From: Oxytricha trifallax | Lineage: Eukaryota > Ciliophora > Spirotrichea > Sporadotrichida > Oxytrichidae | Direction: 5' to 3' | Assembly (NCBI GenBank): GCA_000711775.1 | Contig: ARYC01017955.1 | Coordinates: 41,370-105,369 of the forward strand | Length of the DNA stretch: 64,000 bases | Shown here: positions 1 through 10,932 of the stretch, one piece after another | Layout of the letters: every line of letters begins with the position of its first letter | Numbering within the stretch: position 1 is the first letter of the stretch | Made by a program: the position numbers and the translations under genes | Notes under the pieces: generated by a model | What the model saw: the letters and a program-made list of their open reading frames with translations, nothing else | Database searches by the model: none | What the model was told of the DNA's origin: nothing

Positions 1-3000
1 CTTTGTTCAATAATATTAATTGAAATTGGGTCACTGCTTGCAGGACCTTCTAATGTGTATTAATATTGTAGGAATACAATTGATTTGAGAAATGAATTTA
101 TAATTAATAAAATAAATAATTAAAATCGTGACAGTTAACTTTCTGGAAACCTATACAATATGGTACTTGTTTGAAAGAGAATTCAAAATCAGGTGGACTT
201 TACTATTGGCGGTACCCCTCTATCACATCCCTGAAGCGAGTTAACTTGACTTTAATTTTGGCATTAAAATCAACTAAACAAATCACAAAAAATTAAAGTC
301 GAGTTATATCGCTTCAGGCATGCGATAGAGGGATTCCGCCAATAGTAAAGTCCAGCTGATTTTGAATTCTCTTTCAAACAAGTTCCTTATTGACTAGGTT
401 TCCAGAAAGTTAACTGCCACGATTTTAATTATTTATTTTATTAATTATAAATTCATTTCCCAAATCAATTGTATTCCTACAATATTAAAAAATCATTTTT
501 ACATAGATTATTGCTATCCCATTGTGCCATTTCTCAAGTTATTAACAGTTTTGTAGTAATCTTAAACAAGCAATAGATTATTTAACCCTCTCATCTAGTC
601 GTTAGTAGGAGTCAAAGATTTCCTATATTTCGGCATCTATGTAGCGTTTTGAGTTTGATTGTATTAAACATTTACTTAAAAAGGTGATGGAGATCTATGT
701 CTATTTTTAATCTTGCTTTTCTATCTTGATTTTTACCTTTTCTACCCTGCTAACAGCAATTATTTATATTTTCTCTATGTTGCACCAGTGAAATTGTGTT
801 AAATAATTTCAAGCAACTCTTTGGCATAAATCTTGAAAATTATCTAATCTTTAATATGCAGTCTTTTACCAAAGAAACATTTTTCAAAGAATTCTAAGTC
901 TAGCAAACCATCAATTTGAGAATTGCTATTATTAAACCTTTATTTCTCAGGACTTTTAGAAGTCTTAAACTTTCTCTTCTTTTTACTTAGTTACATTTCC
1001 TACTAGTCAACGTTATCGTTGCCTAAGTAATCTTGATAATCTTCTTAATAGTTCATGACTTATCTCAAGTAAATAGCATCACTCGCCAATTTAAGTCTCT
1101 CGCTTTGAATCGGTTCTTCTTAATCGAGAAAATCAACTAACCTACTCATTAACTTTTGCTCTAACTCATCAGCCAAGAACTCAGCTGCGTTTTCAGGTGT
1201 TCCTAAGTCAATTAAAAGAATGAATTCTCCCATTATTCTTTCTATCACTTTATCTTAAGCTTGATTTATGATATTATCTAGAAACTTTTAGTACATATCT
1301 TATTTTAAATCTTCTATGTGAGTAGTCAAGATTGAATCAATTACTGCATCTTCTGTTCTATATACTGAAACCTTAAGAACTTAATCTTCGGTTTCTTTCT
1401 CTATTTTCTAGATGGAAGACTTAATTTCCTCCTTTGTGATGTAATAGAACAGTAAGTCTAGAGTGTCTTGAGTCAAATCCTTGACCTAGCTATAATTATC
1501 AAAGTCTCCCCCTATCATGCCATCATTGCTTGATGGGGTTAAAATATCCATTAATTCGCTTTATTTGTTATTAAGAATGTTTGAATTAGACCCTTGAAAT
1601 GAGACATCGATATAATTGGATTGATTTTTTAGCTTTGAAGAGCTTTCATGGTTGTTAAAAGACATTTCAAGAAGTTGGTTGTTTTAGTTTTTTTTGCCAC
1701 TATTAAAGTTTAAGCTTTAATGCAGTAGATTATCAACAAGTTTCTCTGATTATTGAGGCTTAACATGTTTTCTAATAGATTAGGGATCTAATTAATCAGT
1801 CACATTAAGAGTAGAATTAGCTTTAAAATTGTTCTAAATATCCACTAAACTCAAAGTTTCTTGGATAAAATTCCCTGTCTCTAAGTTTGATAAACCTAAA
1901 CTTTGTTTTTAAGAAATAGCTTTTTATCCGTATTCATTCTGATTATTTTCTTAACCAAATAAATCTAAAGCATTGCTTCCTTCATTGACTTATATATATT
2001 ATTAAAAGCTGCCTGAATTTTCATTTAATTGATCCTCGTATTCATCTTACTTTAAAAAATTTTCTTTCTAAATTTGATTTTAAGTTGTAGTAGAAGTAAT
2101 CTATTATTAACTTTTTTCCATGCTAATTTTATTTTCGATTGGTGCATTCTAAGTATCGAAATTATCTGATTTTTAATTTTGTTCTTAAATATTTGGCTTC
2201 ATAATTAGAGTGACTCTTCTATTATAAGCAGATGTACTGGTTACCTGTGGAGGGCTGAAAGAATTTGAAGAACCGAATCCAAGAGGATTAAACTTTGAAA
2301 ATAAATCACTAACAAAAGATTAACTCTAATCCTTAATAGACTTTTCCCAAGATTCAGACAATGGTTTATTTTCAACAGTTTCTTGCTTTACATTTTAGAC
2401 CTCTTCATTTTGAGTTTAAGGTTTTAAGATAAGAGTGACTGTTCTGTTATAACCAGAGTTATTCACTATTTAAGGAGGTTTTGGTGCAGGAGACCCAAAA
2501 TTAAAAGGACTGAATTTTGAAAAAAGATCACTCACAAAAGATTAACTTGTGTCTTTTATAGACTTTTCCCAAGAATTAGTTAAGGGGTTTTTGCTATTCT
2601 TTAACGACAAGTCTTATTAAGAATCTTAGTTCTAATGTGATTAAAATACAAAAGATTTTGGATTAAAACTAATCAATATATTTCTAGTTAATATAATGAT
2701 AATTTAGGTTTAATAATTGATTACTATGTCTACTTAATCAATTTTTCAGCTTACTTGGAGTTTTATAATGATTATAGCATATTGAAAGTAATAACTTATT
2801 TTTGAGGCTCTTGTTTAGTCTCAGCCTTTTGATCCTTGAAAAATTCTATGATTTCATCTTTTAATGCTTAATCATTTTATCCATTTTATTCAACTTTTGT
2901 ATCCTCTTGAATCAATAGATCTCCACTATCCAAATTGATTTTACGGAGCTACTATTTCATAACTTATTCATCCCCGATTGTCTCCTCGAGGTCTTACTCT

Positions 3001-3161
3001 TCGATTGTGTTTTAGGGTTTTGTATTTGTCTTTCCAGTGAGCTGTGGTATATCGTATTCGCTTTTGTTTGAGAGGCCAGGACTATTCGCTCTGTTTTATA
3101 ATGTATTTTGGTGGGTTTCTGAATAGGACTTTGAGGATTAATTGGAGCTGTGATTTATCAT
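1..3161 (-). CDS. Gln/Ser-rich protein of unknown function, 3' end off the left edge
   Basis: Read on the minus strand with TAA/TAG as Gln, a frame runs from ATG at 3161 down to about 510 with one AT-rich interruption near 2660-2790. The product is disordered, Q/S/N/E-rich, with no domain I recognise. It carries a tandem duplication: two blocks (around 2500-2580 and 2260-2340) both containing SWEKSIKD, SFVSDLFSKF and a YNRxVTLI segment. A helical, acidic stretch follows (1050-1500), then a basic tail. A TGA at 493-495 lies just before a foldback repeat. Removing 58-508 between two TATT copies instead joins the frame to a further segment containing GPASSDPISINIIEQ that runs off the window edge, which I prefer. 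A coding-looking stretch at about 3290-3450 (minus) may be an upstream segment of the same gene, so the true start is uncertain. Confidence 0.6.
58..508. repeat. Foldback (inverted-repeat) element, probably an IES
   Basis: Two arms of about 200 bp (60-258 and 287-489) are reverse complements with a few mismatches, separated by a spacer of about 30 bp. Both arms contain the CTTTACTATTGGCGG-like core. The element is flanked by TATT at 58-61 and 509-512. Deleting one TATT copy plus the insert keeps the minus-strand frame open, so this is most likely an eliminated sequence derived from a MITE-like repeat. Confidence 0.65.
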
Positions 3162-3449
3162 TAAATATTACAATAGATTTATAAAAAAGGTTAAGAAAGG
3201 TAAGGTAGATAATATTTGTGCCTACTCGATGCTCTTTTATTTGTTCTAAAATAAAATTTTATTAACTCAATATATTTGAGACTTTTTACCTTGAGAGTGA
3301 TCTATTTGAAATAACTTCATCATGATTATTATTTTTATGATCAATCATTTTCCTTCTTCTATGGCTTAGGAAAGTATCATCGAGCCCATTAAAACTGGAC
3401 GTACTTTTTATTTATATGTCATTATGATTAGACAGTGACCGCTATCTCA

Positions 3450-4460
3450 CATCACTGCTATTGAAAAATTAAAATAATTTATTGAATTTTAGTAAACATT
3501 TTTCATAATCATATTCATTTATTATTCTTAATTTTCTCATAAATATTCATGCAATATTTGCAATTAAATTGCCTGCTGGATTCGATAAGTCTTATTATAT
3601 TTCTATAATAAATTTGGTTTATTAATTTAAAGAGTTGAAAATATTGCATATAATTGTAAAAAACAGAGCTATTAGAGGAGAACCTTGTCAAAAAATATTA
3701 AACTTACAGCTTTTCTTAAATTAAAAAATATTTAATTTATTATAGTTTTTAATCACTTAATTCTAGCATATGTATATATTTTTATTAGCTCTATTCAGCA
3801 TCTTCCTTGGTTGAATTCATAATGAATAATTATTTAATTAAAATTATATAGTTTAAGAATTTACCCTCTTGTCAGCTATTACAAGTAATGGTTTTTATTA
3901 TTATTAAATTGATTAAAAAATAGCTAGGTTAATTGCTAACTGATTTATTATAAATATTCAAGAAAACTAGACAAAGTTTAATTCAGGCATATAATATAAC
4001 ATTAAGAACAATATTAAATTTCTGGGCTTTAGTTATAAATTGAGAGGAAAAATTTAGATTTTATTCAATAAATTAATTATTTAAAATCATATATGAAAAT
4101 AAAAAGGTTAAATTGTAATAAGTAATGTTATATAATTTTATTACCTCTGAGTTATAATATGTACGGTGTAATTAAAATAAAATGAAAGTAAATTATAACA
4201 ACTATTTATCAAAATTATCATGGGGATGGCTTGCTACTCTTTTCCACTCACTTTATTGGACGCTAATAATATATACTAACAATCAAACTACTAAGAATTA
4301 CGTATTTTCTAAAGACGATATTGGGAGTGACTTAATAGACAACAATCTATATTAAATTTATTAGATTCCATATGATTATTAATCTTTATAAGTATCATTC
4401 GTATGTCTTAATAAATATTGATTGAATGTTTCATAAAGACAGCCCAATGAAATCCTTTAA
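3450..4460. other. AT-rich spacer, no gene recognised
   Basis: Very AT-rich sequence with homopolymer runs and no frame showing coding character on either strand. It probably combines micronucleus-limited spacer with flanks of the neighbouring somatic chromosomes. No repeat pair or RNA gene was recognised. Confidence 0.5.
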
Positions 4461-4466
4461 CTTCGA

Positions 4467-4900
4467 ATGCTTCACTATCTTTTTATGTGTTTTGGTTGCT
4501 TAATCTTCACCCTGACATTTTTATGCCTGAATCACTTTTGCAAAGATAAAACTTTCTCTATATTTGGCTATAAAATCTCTAATAAATCTGGGAATAGGGG
4601 TTTGGGGAGCTCCTCTGATGATAAATTTTTAATGAATAACTTGCGATCGTCAAATGGGACAAGTCAGAGTAGAGAGTAAAACATGTACTCAGGGTATACT
4701 ACGAGTTATTAGTAACATTCCTCCTCAGCTGAAGAGAGGAAATATATGCAATAAAATAATTAAATTGTAAAAATCAATTGTATTAGAAACCTAAAATATT
4801 TTCATTCCAAAGTTAAGAGTAAATATGATAAAAGAATAAGGAAATAAGTATAATAATTTCTAAACCTTTAATTATAATTTTTGATTTAATTAATAAAAGT
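4467..4900 (+). CDS. Possible membrane-anchored N-terminal segment upstream of glutaredoxin
   Basis: From ATG at 4467 the frame is open, with TAA/TAG as Gln, right into the glutaredoxin frame. The first 30 residues form one hydrophobic segment (LFMCFGCLIFTLTFLCL), followed by a Ser/Gln-rich stretch. The part from about 4790 to 4900 is so AT-rich that it may be an intron, an IES or a 5' leader. It could therefore be a separate small membrane protein or a signal-anchor extension of the glutaredoxin. I cannot decide between these. Confidence 0.3.
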
Positions 4901-4901
4901 A

Positions 4902-5355
4902 ATGGATTTCATTGGCTACCCAGTTTGCAAAGAAGAATATGCTCAGGCTTTAATAGAGAAAATGGCTGAGAAAACTGCATTTGTAGTCAGCACTACTTAT
5001 TGCTCTTACTGCAACAAAGCCAAAGCCCTTCTTTAAAGAAACAACATTTAAACAAAATTTAATAAGTTATATAAAAAACTTTATATCATATTCATTGCCA
5101 TCTTATTAGATGCTTACAATCTAATGCCACTTTTTCTAAAAATTAATAAACATAGAACACAGTGAAATTATGTTAGATCACTTAAACCCCAACGACTAAA
5201 TGGAAATTGCAAACTGTCTATATGGAAAGAACCCCAGATATGTGCCTTTAGTATTTTTGAAAGGCTAATAAATTGGAGGCTACGGGGAACTTATGCAATT
5301 ACAAAATCAAGGTACACTTCAATCCGAGTATGCTTCTCCCCCATAAATTGAATGA
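4902..5355 (+). CDS. Glutaredoxin (dithiol CSYC type)
   Basis: Small thiol-disulfide oxidoreductase that uses glutathione to reduce protein disulfides. The frame starts at ATG 4902 (MDFIGYPVCKEEYAQAL) and shows the active site CSYC after TAFVVSTTY, then NKAKALLQR, and after an interruption YGKNPRYVPLVFLKG and the glutathione-site GGYGEL. It ends in TGA at 5353. About 110 residues is normal for the family. The frame is broken at 5039-5147 by a 109-bp insert without GT-AG ends, flanked by AAACA on both sides. Removing it with one AAACA gives LLQRNIEHSEIMLDHLNPND in one frame, the expected spacing for a glutaredoxin. CSYC instead of the commoner CPYC is known from some plant glutaredoxins. Confidence 0.9.
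5039..5147. other. IES in glutaredoxin, pointer AAACA
   Basis: A 109-bp AT-rich insert flanked by AAACA at 5039-5043 and 5148-5152. It lacks GT at the left end and AG at the right. 109 is not a multiple of three, and precise removal restores the glutaredoxin frame across the junction. This fits a ciliate internal eliminated sequence rather than an intron. Confidence 0.85.
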
Positions 5356-5934
5356 AAACAGATAAATATAAATGCATAAAACATTTGAAGTGCTCGAATA
5401 AATAGGATTAAAATATACAATAAACTATCGAAAACTATTTCGATAGCTTTACTAAGATCTTTATTTTCTAACTCTATATTCATTATACGACTGACAAATG
5501 AGTTTTTTTAGTTTCTTAACTCTTTCTAACAAAATAAGTAAAATAAACTTAATTTTCTAATTAACTACGCCATATTATTAGACAAAACAATTTTAATCTT
5601 AAAAACTCATGAATTTTTTCTCTACTTTTGATTTATTTCCATCACTTATCAAATATCTTTTTCTGATAGTTTTATATCGCTTTTAAGAATATTCTCTATT
5701 CATCTTCATGTAATTTATCTTACTCCCTATCCATATATGTGTTATTGCTTAATATATAAAATTAATCCTAATCTATAGTAGGATTATATTTATTGAAATA
5801 GACACTATTTTGTAATGTTATTACTTATTCAATAGTATCATAGGACTAAGACTAACTTAGATCCATAGAACTTATATTGTAAAATCTGAGTGAGAAATGT
5901 TAGATAGAGTTGAATTTGTAGTGTAAGTCAAGAC

Positions 5935-6613
5935 ATGGCCTTTTCTTAAGCAGCAGCGATACTTCGTTCTCTATAATGTAATATTCATAGTTTGAACGCA
6001 TTTAAGGTTGAGGGTAAGTGGGGTGGTATTTTGTATTTGGCTTGTTTTATTGCTTAAGCTAAACTTAATTACTATAATTTTCATAAACTAATGACAAAAT
6101 GAATGTATGGTAAAAGATTTGTACTTTTCAAAACTTATTTAGATTAAGTTTAAGGGTCTGACCAAGAGTTATCTGTGTTATATTAAACTCCACTCGCATA
6201 AGGTGTGGGCAGCAATCTTTCATATTAATCTTCTTAAAATTTCTTTCCATATATCCTGCCCTTCTAAACTCAATTGATTAATTTTATTTATTGGATTAAT
6301 TTTTAATGCACAGTTTTACTTTGACTAAGAAAAGAAGGATTTGAAATATCTTAAGCAAAATGATCCGCAATATTTTAGAAACAAGTATGCCACTCCTCCA
6401 AGCAGTGCTACTATTAAAAATCTAAAGCTCATAATAATAAACCTCAACTATTTTATGAAAATTAGCTGCAATTAGTTATTGTTATAAGTAGGTAAATTTA
6501 ATTTGATGTAATATACAAGATAATTTTAATTTTAAAAAGAACAGTTTATTTTGAAGAAATATCATTTCTTTTTTATCACTTGTCAAATTATAATTATCAT
6601 AATTTAATTATGA
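5935..6613 (+). CDS. Small unknown protein built from at least three germline segments
   Basis: Starts at ATG 5935 (MAFSQAAAILRSLQ) and continues as NAFKVEGKWGGILYLACFIAQ. Two inserts interrupt it: 6054-6143, flanked by TTAAG, and 6264-6324, flanked by CTAA. Removing both joins the frame through VQGSDQELSVLYQTPL and FFPYILPFQEKKDLKYLKQ to a Pro/Ser/Thr patch (YATPPSSATIKNLKL). There is one short hydrophobic stretch and no family I recognise. The 3' end is uncertain because the sequence after about 6430 is AT-rich; the first in-frame TGA is at 6611. Both repairs keep the frame, which supports a real gene. Confidence 0.6.
6054..6143. other. IES, pointer TTAAG
   Basis: A 90-bp AT-rich insert between TTAAG at 6054 and TTAAG at 6144. 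Its removal joins CFIAQ to VQGSDQE in frame. There are no GT-AG ends. Confidence 0.75.
6264..6324. other. IES, pointer CTAA
   Basis: A 61-bp insert between CTAA at 6264 and CTAA at 6325. Removal joins YILPFQ to EKKDLKY in frame. Confidence 0.7.
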
Positions 6614-6662
6614 ACCTCTTTTTGAGCATTCAAACATTATAAATTATATTTGATGATTATTT

Positions 6663-7288
6663 GGCTAGCAGGTAGAACACACCCCCCCTAATGTACTATT
6701 TTCTTTTTGTAGTCTTGTAGAGTTTTTGACGCTGAGCAAGATTTTCAGAAGCGCCTTTTGCTTGCGAGCAATAGTTTTCGAGCTACGACCAAAATTAAGT
6801 TCATTTTTATACATAAAAACATAATAAAAATAGTCAAAAATTTAAAATATTTTTTGTTTTTATATTTTATTAAAAATCAATATTTGGGTCTTTTTGTCAT
6901 ATTCTGAGCAAAAATCAAATTATTGAAGTAATATTTTGGAAAGTTACCATTTTTGTCAGAATTGCATTATTAATGCTAAAATTATCAAATATGACAAAAA
7001 TGGTAACTTTCCAAAATATTACTTCAATAATTTGATTTTTGCTCAGAATATGACAAAAAGACCCAAATATTGATTTTTAATAAAATATAAAAACAAAAAA
7101 TATTTTAAATTTTTGACTATTTTTATTATGTTTTTATGTATAAAAATGAACTTAATTTTGGTCGTAGCTCGAAAACTATTGCTCGCAAGCAAAAGGCGCT
7201 TCTGACAATCTTGCTCAGCGTCAAAAACTCTACAAGACTACAAAAAGAAAATAGTACATTAGGGGGGTGTGTGTTCTACCTGCTAGCC
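6663..7288. mobile_element. Foldback MITE with 8-bp target-site duplication GATTATTT
   Basis: A 626-bp element almost entirely made of two arms of about 300 bp (6663-6957 and 6990-7288) that are near-perfect reverse complements around a spacer of about 33 bp. The ends read GGCTAGCAGGTAGAACAC, followed by a run of C. The octamer GATTATTT occurs immediately outside both ends (6655-6662 and 7289-7296). Eight-bp duplications are made by hAT- and P-type DNA transposases, so this is probably a non-autonomous element. Open frames inside it are by-products of the palindrome, not genes. It sits between genes and would presumably be removed from the somatic genome. Confidence 0.9.
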
Positions 7289-7484
7289 GATTATTTTAAT
7301 AGTATTTATAATTATTGAATGTTGTTACTATTAAAAAAGAATTGTATAATGATTACTATTACTTATAATAGATACCTATAAATTGGAGGTATTGTTGTAA
7401 GTTCTAAGAACATTCACTATAAATTTGATAGAATTATTTATCTTATAAATTTTATTTTAATTTTAGCTATTATGAAAATAAATC

Positions 7485-8318
7485 TCACTTAAAATCCCTT
7501 TTTAAATCAAATATGAAACTTCTTTTTTTTAATGAAAATTAGTTAGAAATATATTAGGGTATAGAATCTGAGTTTGAATAACCATTATCAATATTATAAT
7601 GACAGTGGACTGATTGAATTAGTTAATTAGATTGTACAAAGACTGCCGAAGTAAAGCTGTGTTGAAGCAAATCAAACTCAGAATATAAAGTGCTGATATT
7701 AAACTCTGCTCTATTGATTTATTATAATTAAATTAAACTTATTTGATAAAAAGTTTTGCTCTTTAGCTATACTAAGTCTGTGAAAGAGTAAATGAAATGG
7801 TTTCCTGATTAAAACAATGCGTCTGGCTTATAGATCATCAAATAAATAACGAATACTGCAAATTCTAGCCATATCTATATCATATTGATGACAAAGCACG
7901 ATGGTCTCTCATTCCTACTCATTACATCAAAATACACTCTAGTAACAAACATCCTAACTCCCATTAATGCCCAAGCTAGAGCAATTTGATTATTATTACC
8001 ACTTGTTTAATCTTCTTGAATGATTAGATTAAGTCCGACCCAACAAATCAAAGTAAGAAGCATCATATAAATACCTGCAGTTAAACTTTCATCTTTCTAC
8101 TATGCTATCCCTTAGTCTGTGTCTGGGTATATTAAAAAGTGATGAATTAGAGCGAAAAACATTAAAATTAAACTGTAAGAGTTCGCATATAGGAAGCATA
8201 GCATGTCTTCTGAAAAAGTAGAGTCTTTTTAGGGGAGGTTGTAAAGTAATGATTTGTCTATTGATTCTGCAAGTTTTAGTTAAGAGAGTACGCTTAAGAC
8301 CGAGGAAACAAGGAACAT
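7485..8318 (-). CDS. Multipass membrane protein of unknown function
   Basis: Minus-strand frame from ATG 8318 (MFLVSSVLSVLSQLK) with four or five hydrophobic segments: LYANSYSLILMFFALIHHFLI, IYMMLLTLICWVGLNLII, IALAWALMGVRMFV and FAVFVIYLMIY. The frame remains open to TGA at 7485, but the last 70 codons (below about 7770) are less convincing and may include an IES. There is an in-frame TGA just upstream at about 8352, so the start cannot lie much further out. No family is recognised. Inverted copies of a 20-bp motif lie at 7753-7773 and 8391-8410, close to both ends of the gene. Confidence 0.6.
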
Positions 8319-8449
8319 AAGGTATAATTTGTAGTTGTGAAGCACGAAGAAGAATGAAAAAGTTCAGTTTAATAATTCTAATTGTATTAGCTGAAGAGCA
8401 AAACTTTTCAAAACAAATGAAATTGATACATAATTATATAAATACGCTT

Positions 8450-10469
8450 TCAAATATAAATTACTTTATACACTTCGATTTCCTATACCTTGAAAAAGAA
8501 GGAACCGGCTAAGTACTCTTTTGTCTTATCTTCTCCTAAACTGTAGCCCTCTGGAGGTTAGTAAGTCATACCTAAATTGCAGTAACTGGAAAGATTGTTA
8601 TCACAATCATTATTGTTGAAAAATATCTTTAATTAGAAAATAGATGAACAACTCAAGTTAATTAATTAGAAAATAGATTTAGCCAATTTTATCAAATAAT
8701 CTTAATCATTTTACATTATCCAAGCATCTAGATTGATGATTTTTAACTTTATTACATTAATATGAAAATTTATTTTCCTCAAATTTTTGTATTAATCACA
8801 TTTAGGAAACTAACTTACTGCAAAATTATTTATAAAATACAATTTTTATTGGATTACTAAATTTATTTATATTTTATTAATAGTAATGGCTATATCACAG
8901 CTATTTCCAAAAAGCATCAAAATGTCTGAGAAATGCGAAACAGCCATTTCCTTATTTTAGTACTGTTTATGCCTAGTTTTATGAGTAAGTGAAAACACAA
9001 AGGCTTTGTCATCAGAGTGAAAAGTGTTGTCCGATTACCACGAAATCGAAGCGAACCCTCCAAAAACCTTTTCATGTTCACTCTTTATCAAACTTAAAGT
9101 TGGCCCTTAGTTGTCACATTTCTAATGAAACGACTTGGCTTTAAAACCATCTCTAGTTCCTCTGTAGATTAATTATAGTTTCACGTTTTAACCGATCCAA
9201 TTCTTTAGCAGTTTCTCGTCGTCTTATTCCAAAAAGAAAGCATTTATTGAGTAGTTGTCTATTTCAGGCATTATAATCTCGTTTAGCAAATTTTATCTGT
9301 TTTAAACAGAAATTTAACTTGCTTTTTTATTGTTGTCATACTCCAAACTTTCACTCCCTGAATCGTTTTCCACTACTTCATATACGTAATCTTAACAAAA
9401 TATGTTGTCATAAATAATCAGGATTTAGAATAAATGAATTTAAATTTTAAAAATCTTCAGCGACTTATCTCTTTTTATCTGAGACGGTATTTCTCCTAGC
9501 ATCTCTTTTGGGACTCCTTGTATTAAATATATTGCTATCTAGATCTTATCCTCCGTTACTCATGTTACTATTTTACCGACTTCGCTTATTCAATTATATG
9601 GTACTTGATCTCATTTTTTGTAAACTATTTTAGAGGTTCAATTATGCTTAAATTTCATCATTGTTTGTGGGTGAGCTATTATTATTAATATTTTGAGGTA
9701 AATCTTCATCTTCTTAGTAGAAGAAATTAATTTCATTTATTTTCTCGTCAGATGACTTCAAGTGACTTCCAGTCAGAATATCGGTTACTTCACTTACAAA
9801 ATTAACGAATTGCTGTGATTAATATAATTATTTAATAAAATTCTGAATTTTTAGAAGAAAAATTTCAAACACATAAGGAAATTAATCTTCTAATACACTA
9901 TTATTAAAACATATTTAGAGTGAAAGGAAGGTAAGTTTGCGTTTCTTGAGTTTAGAAGCCAACTTAATCGCTTCTTAAACTCTAGTACTGAACTCTTATA
10001 AATTTTAAGTAATTGTATCTAAATAATTTTCTAAGTCTCCTCTTTATAATTTCACCAAGGAAATATCCTCATTAAGTTACTTATTTAAAAGGAAACCCCT
10101 ATATTAAAATTCAAGATCTTTAAGAATAATAAGTATAACTTCTAAACACCCATTATTTTTATTGGGAGAATTTATGCTTTTTTATTTGGAAGAAGACTCT
10201 CCCGTGCTAGTAAATTACTACTACTGTTATAGATCATGTAGCTACTCCACGCATGTTTTGCAAATGATTGTTTCATGTTTGGGGTATAGGTAGTCAGCTG
10301 GGTTATTAGGGTGTGAGTCACAGTATATCCCAGTTTCAAGTTTATTGTGTAAATTTCTGCGAATAATTTTCAGATTTTCTTTGAATTTATAAGTGATTGT
10401 CAGCTGTTCCTAATCCATAGGGCATGTCAAACAGCTGCTTAAACTTTTTGAATCTGGTGGGTTTATCAT
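8450..10469 (-). CDS. B-box-like zinc protein with C-terminal TLDc domain
   Basis: Starts at ATG 10469 (MINPPDSKSLSSCLTCP). A B-box-like zinc site follows (YCDSHP ... ICKTCVEQLH), then a coiled, charged region. The C-terminus is a TLDc domain: EKLLKNWIG, LIYRGTRDGFKAKSFHQKCD, HEKVFGGFASISW, DDKAFVFSL and finally YCNLGMTYQPPEGY and YLAGSFFFKVQEIEVYK before TGA 8450. TLDc proteins are linked to oxidative-stress resistance and V-ATPase regulation; in ciliates, B-box/TLDc combinations are common and of unknown role. A 264-bp IES (8615-8878) flanked by TTATT separates the last 60 codons from the rest; removing it joins DIAITIN to NDCDNN in frame. Further interruptions are likely around 9400 and 9800, where the frame is poorer. 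Confidence 0.85.
8615..8878. other. IES inside the TLDc domain, pointer TTATT
   Basis: AT-rich insert of about 264 bp between TTATT at 8610-8614 and 8874-8878. Its removal restores the canonical TLDc order (phenylalanine-glycine core, then the Asn-rich loop, then the AGS motif). Confidence 0.75.
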
Positions 10470-10932
10470 CAAATCATCGAAACATTCATTAAAAATGTAT
10501 ATTTCAAGATATTAAGAGAGAAAATACTCCTTCTAAAAACATTATTTTCATAGTTTTTAATACTTTATAATATAATAATTGTATGCAAATGCCATCCCCA
10601 CAAGGAAGGATTACTAAACTTATTAAGACATTAATCGAATTTTAATTAAAGAGTATATAAGTTTAAATGATGATCAGATTGATTGAAAATTGAGAAACAC
10701 CGCGGGCACATAGATTTAAACATCAATAATATAGGCAAAATTAATATTTAAATATTGCCTAAAAATATAACATCTAAAATATTAAGATGGAGCTTTTTAA
10801 TTATTTTTTATGATTACTATTCATTGTTTAAGTACAAAATTTTAATATTATTTATAATGATCATGAAATTTACTATTCTGTAATACGTTAATTAAATTAT
10901 AAATATGATAAAATTTTATTAAATACACTGAA

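Noticed and set aside
7136..7318. Open frame inside the right arm of the foldback MITE
   Set aside because: It is the mirror of the left arm; the frame is a by-product of the palindrome and matches no protein.
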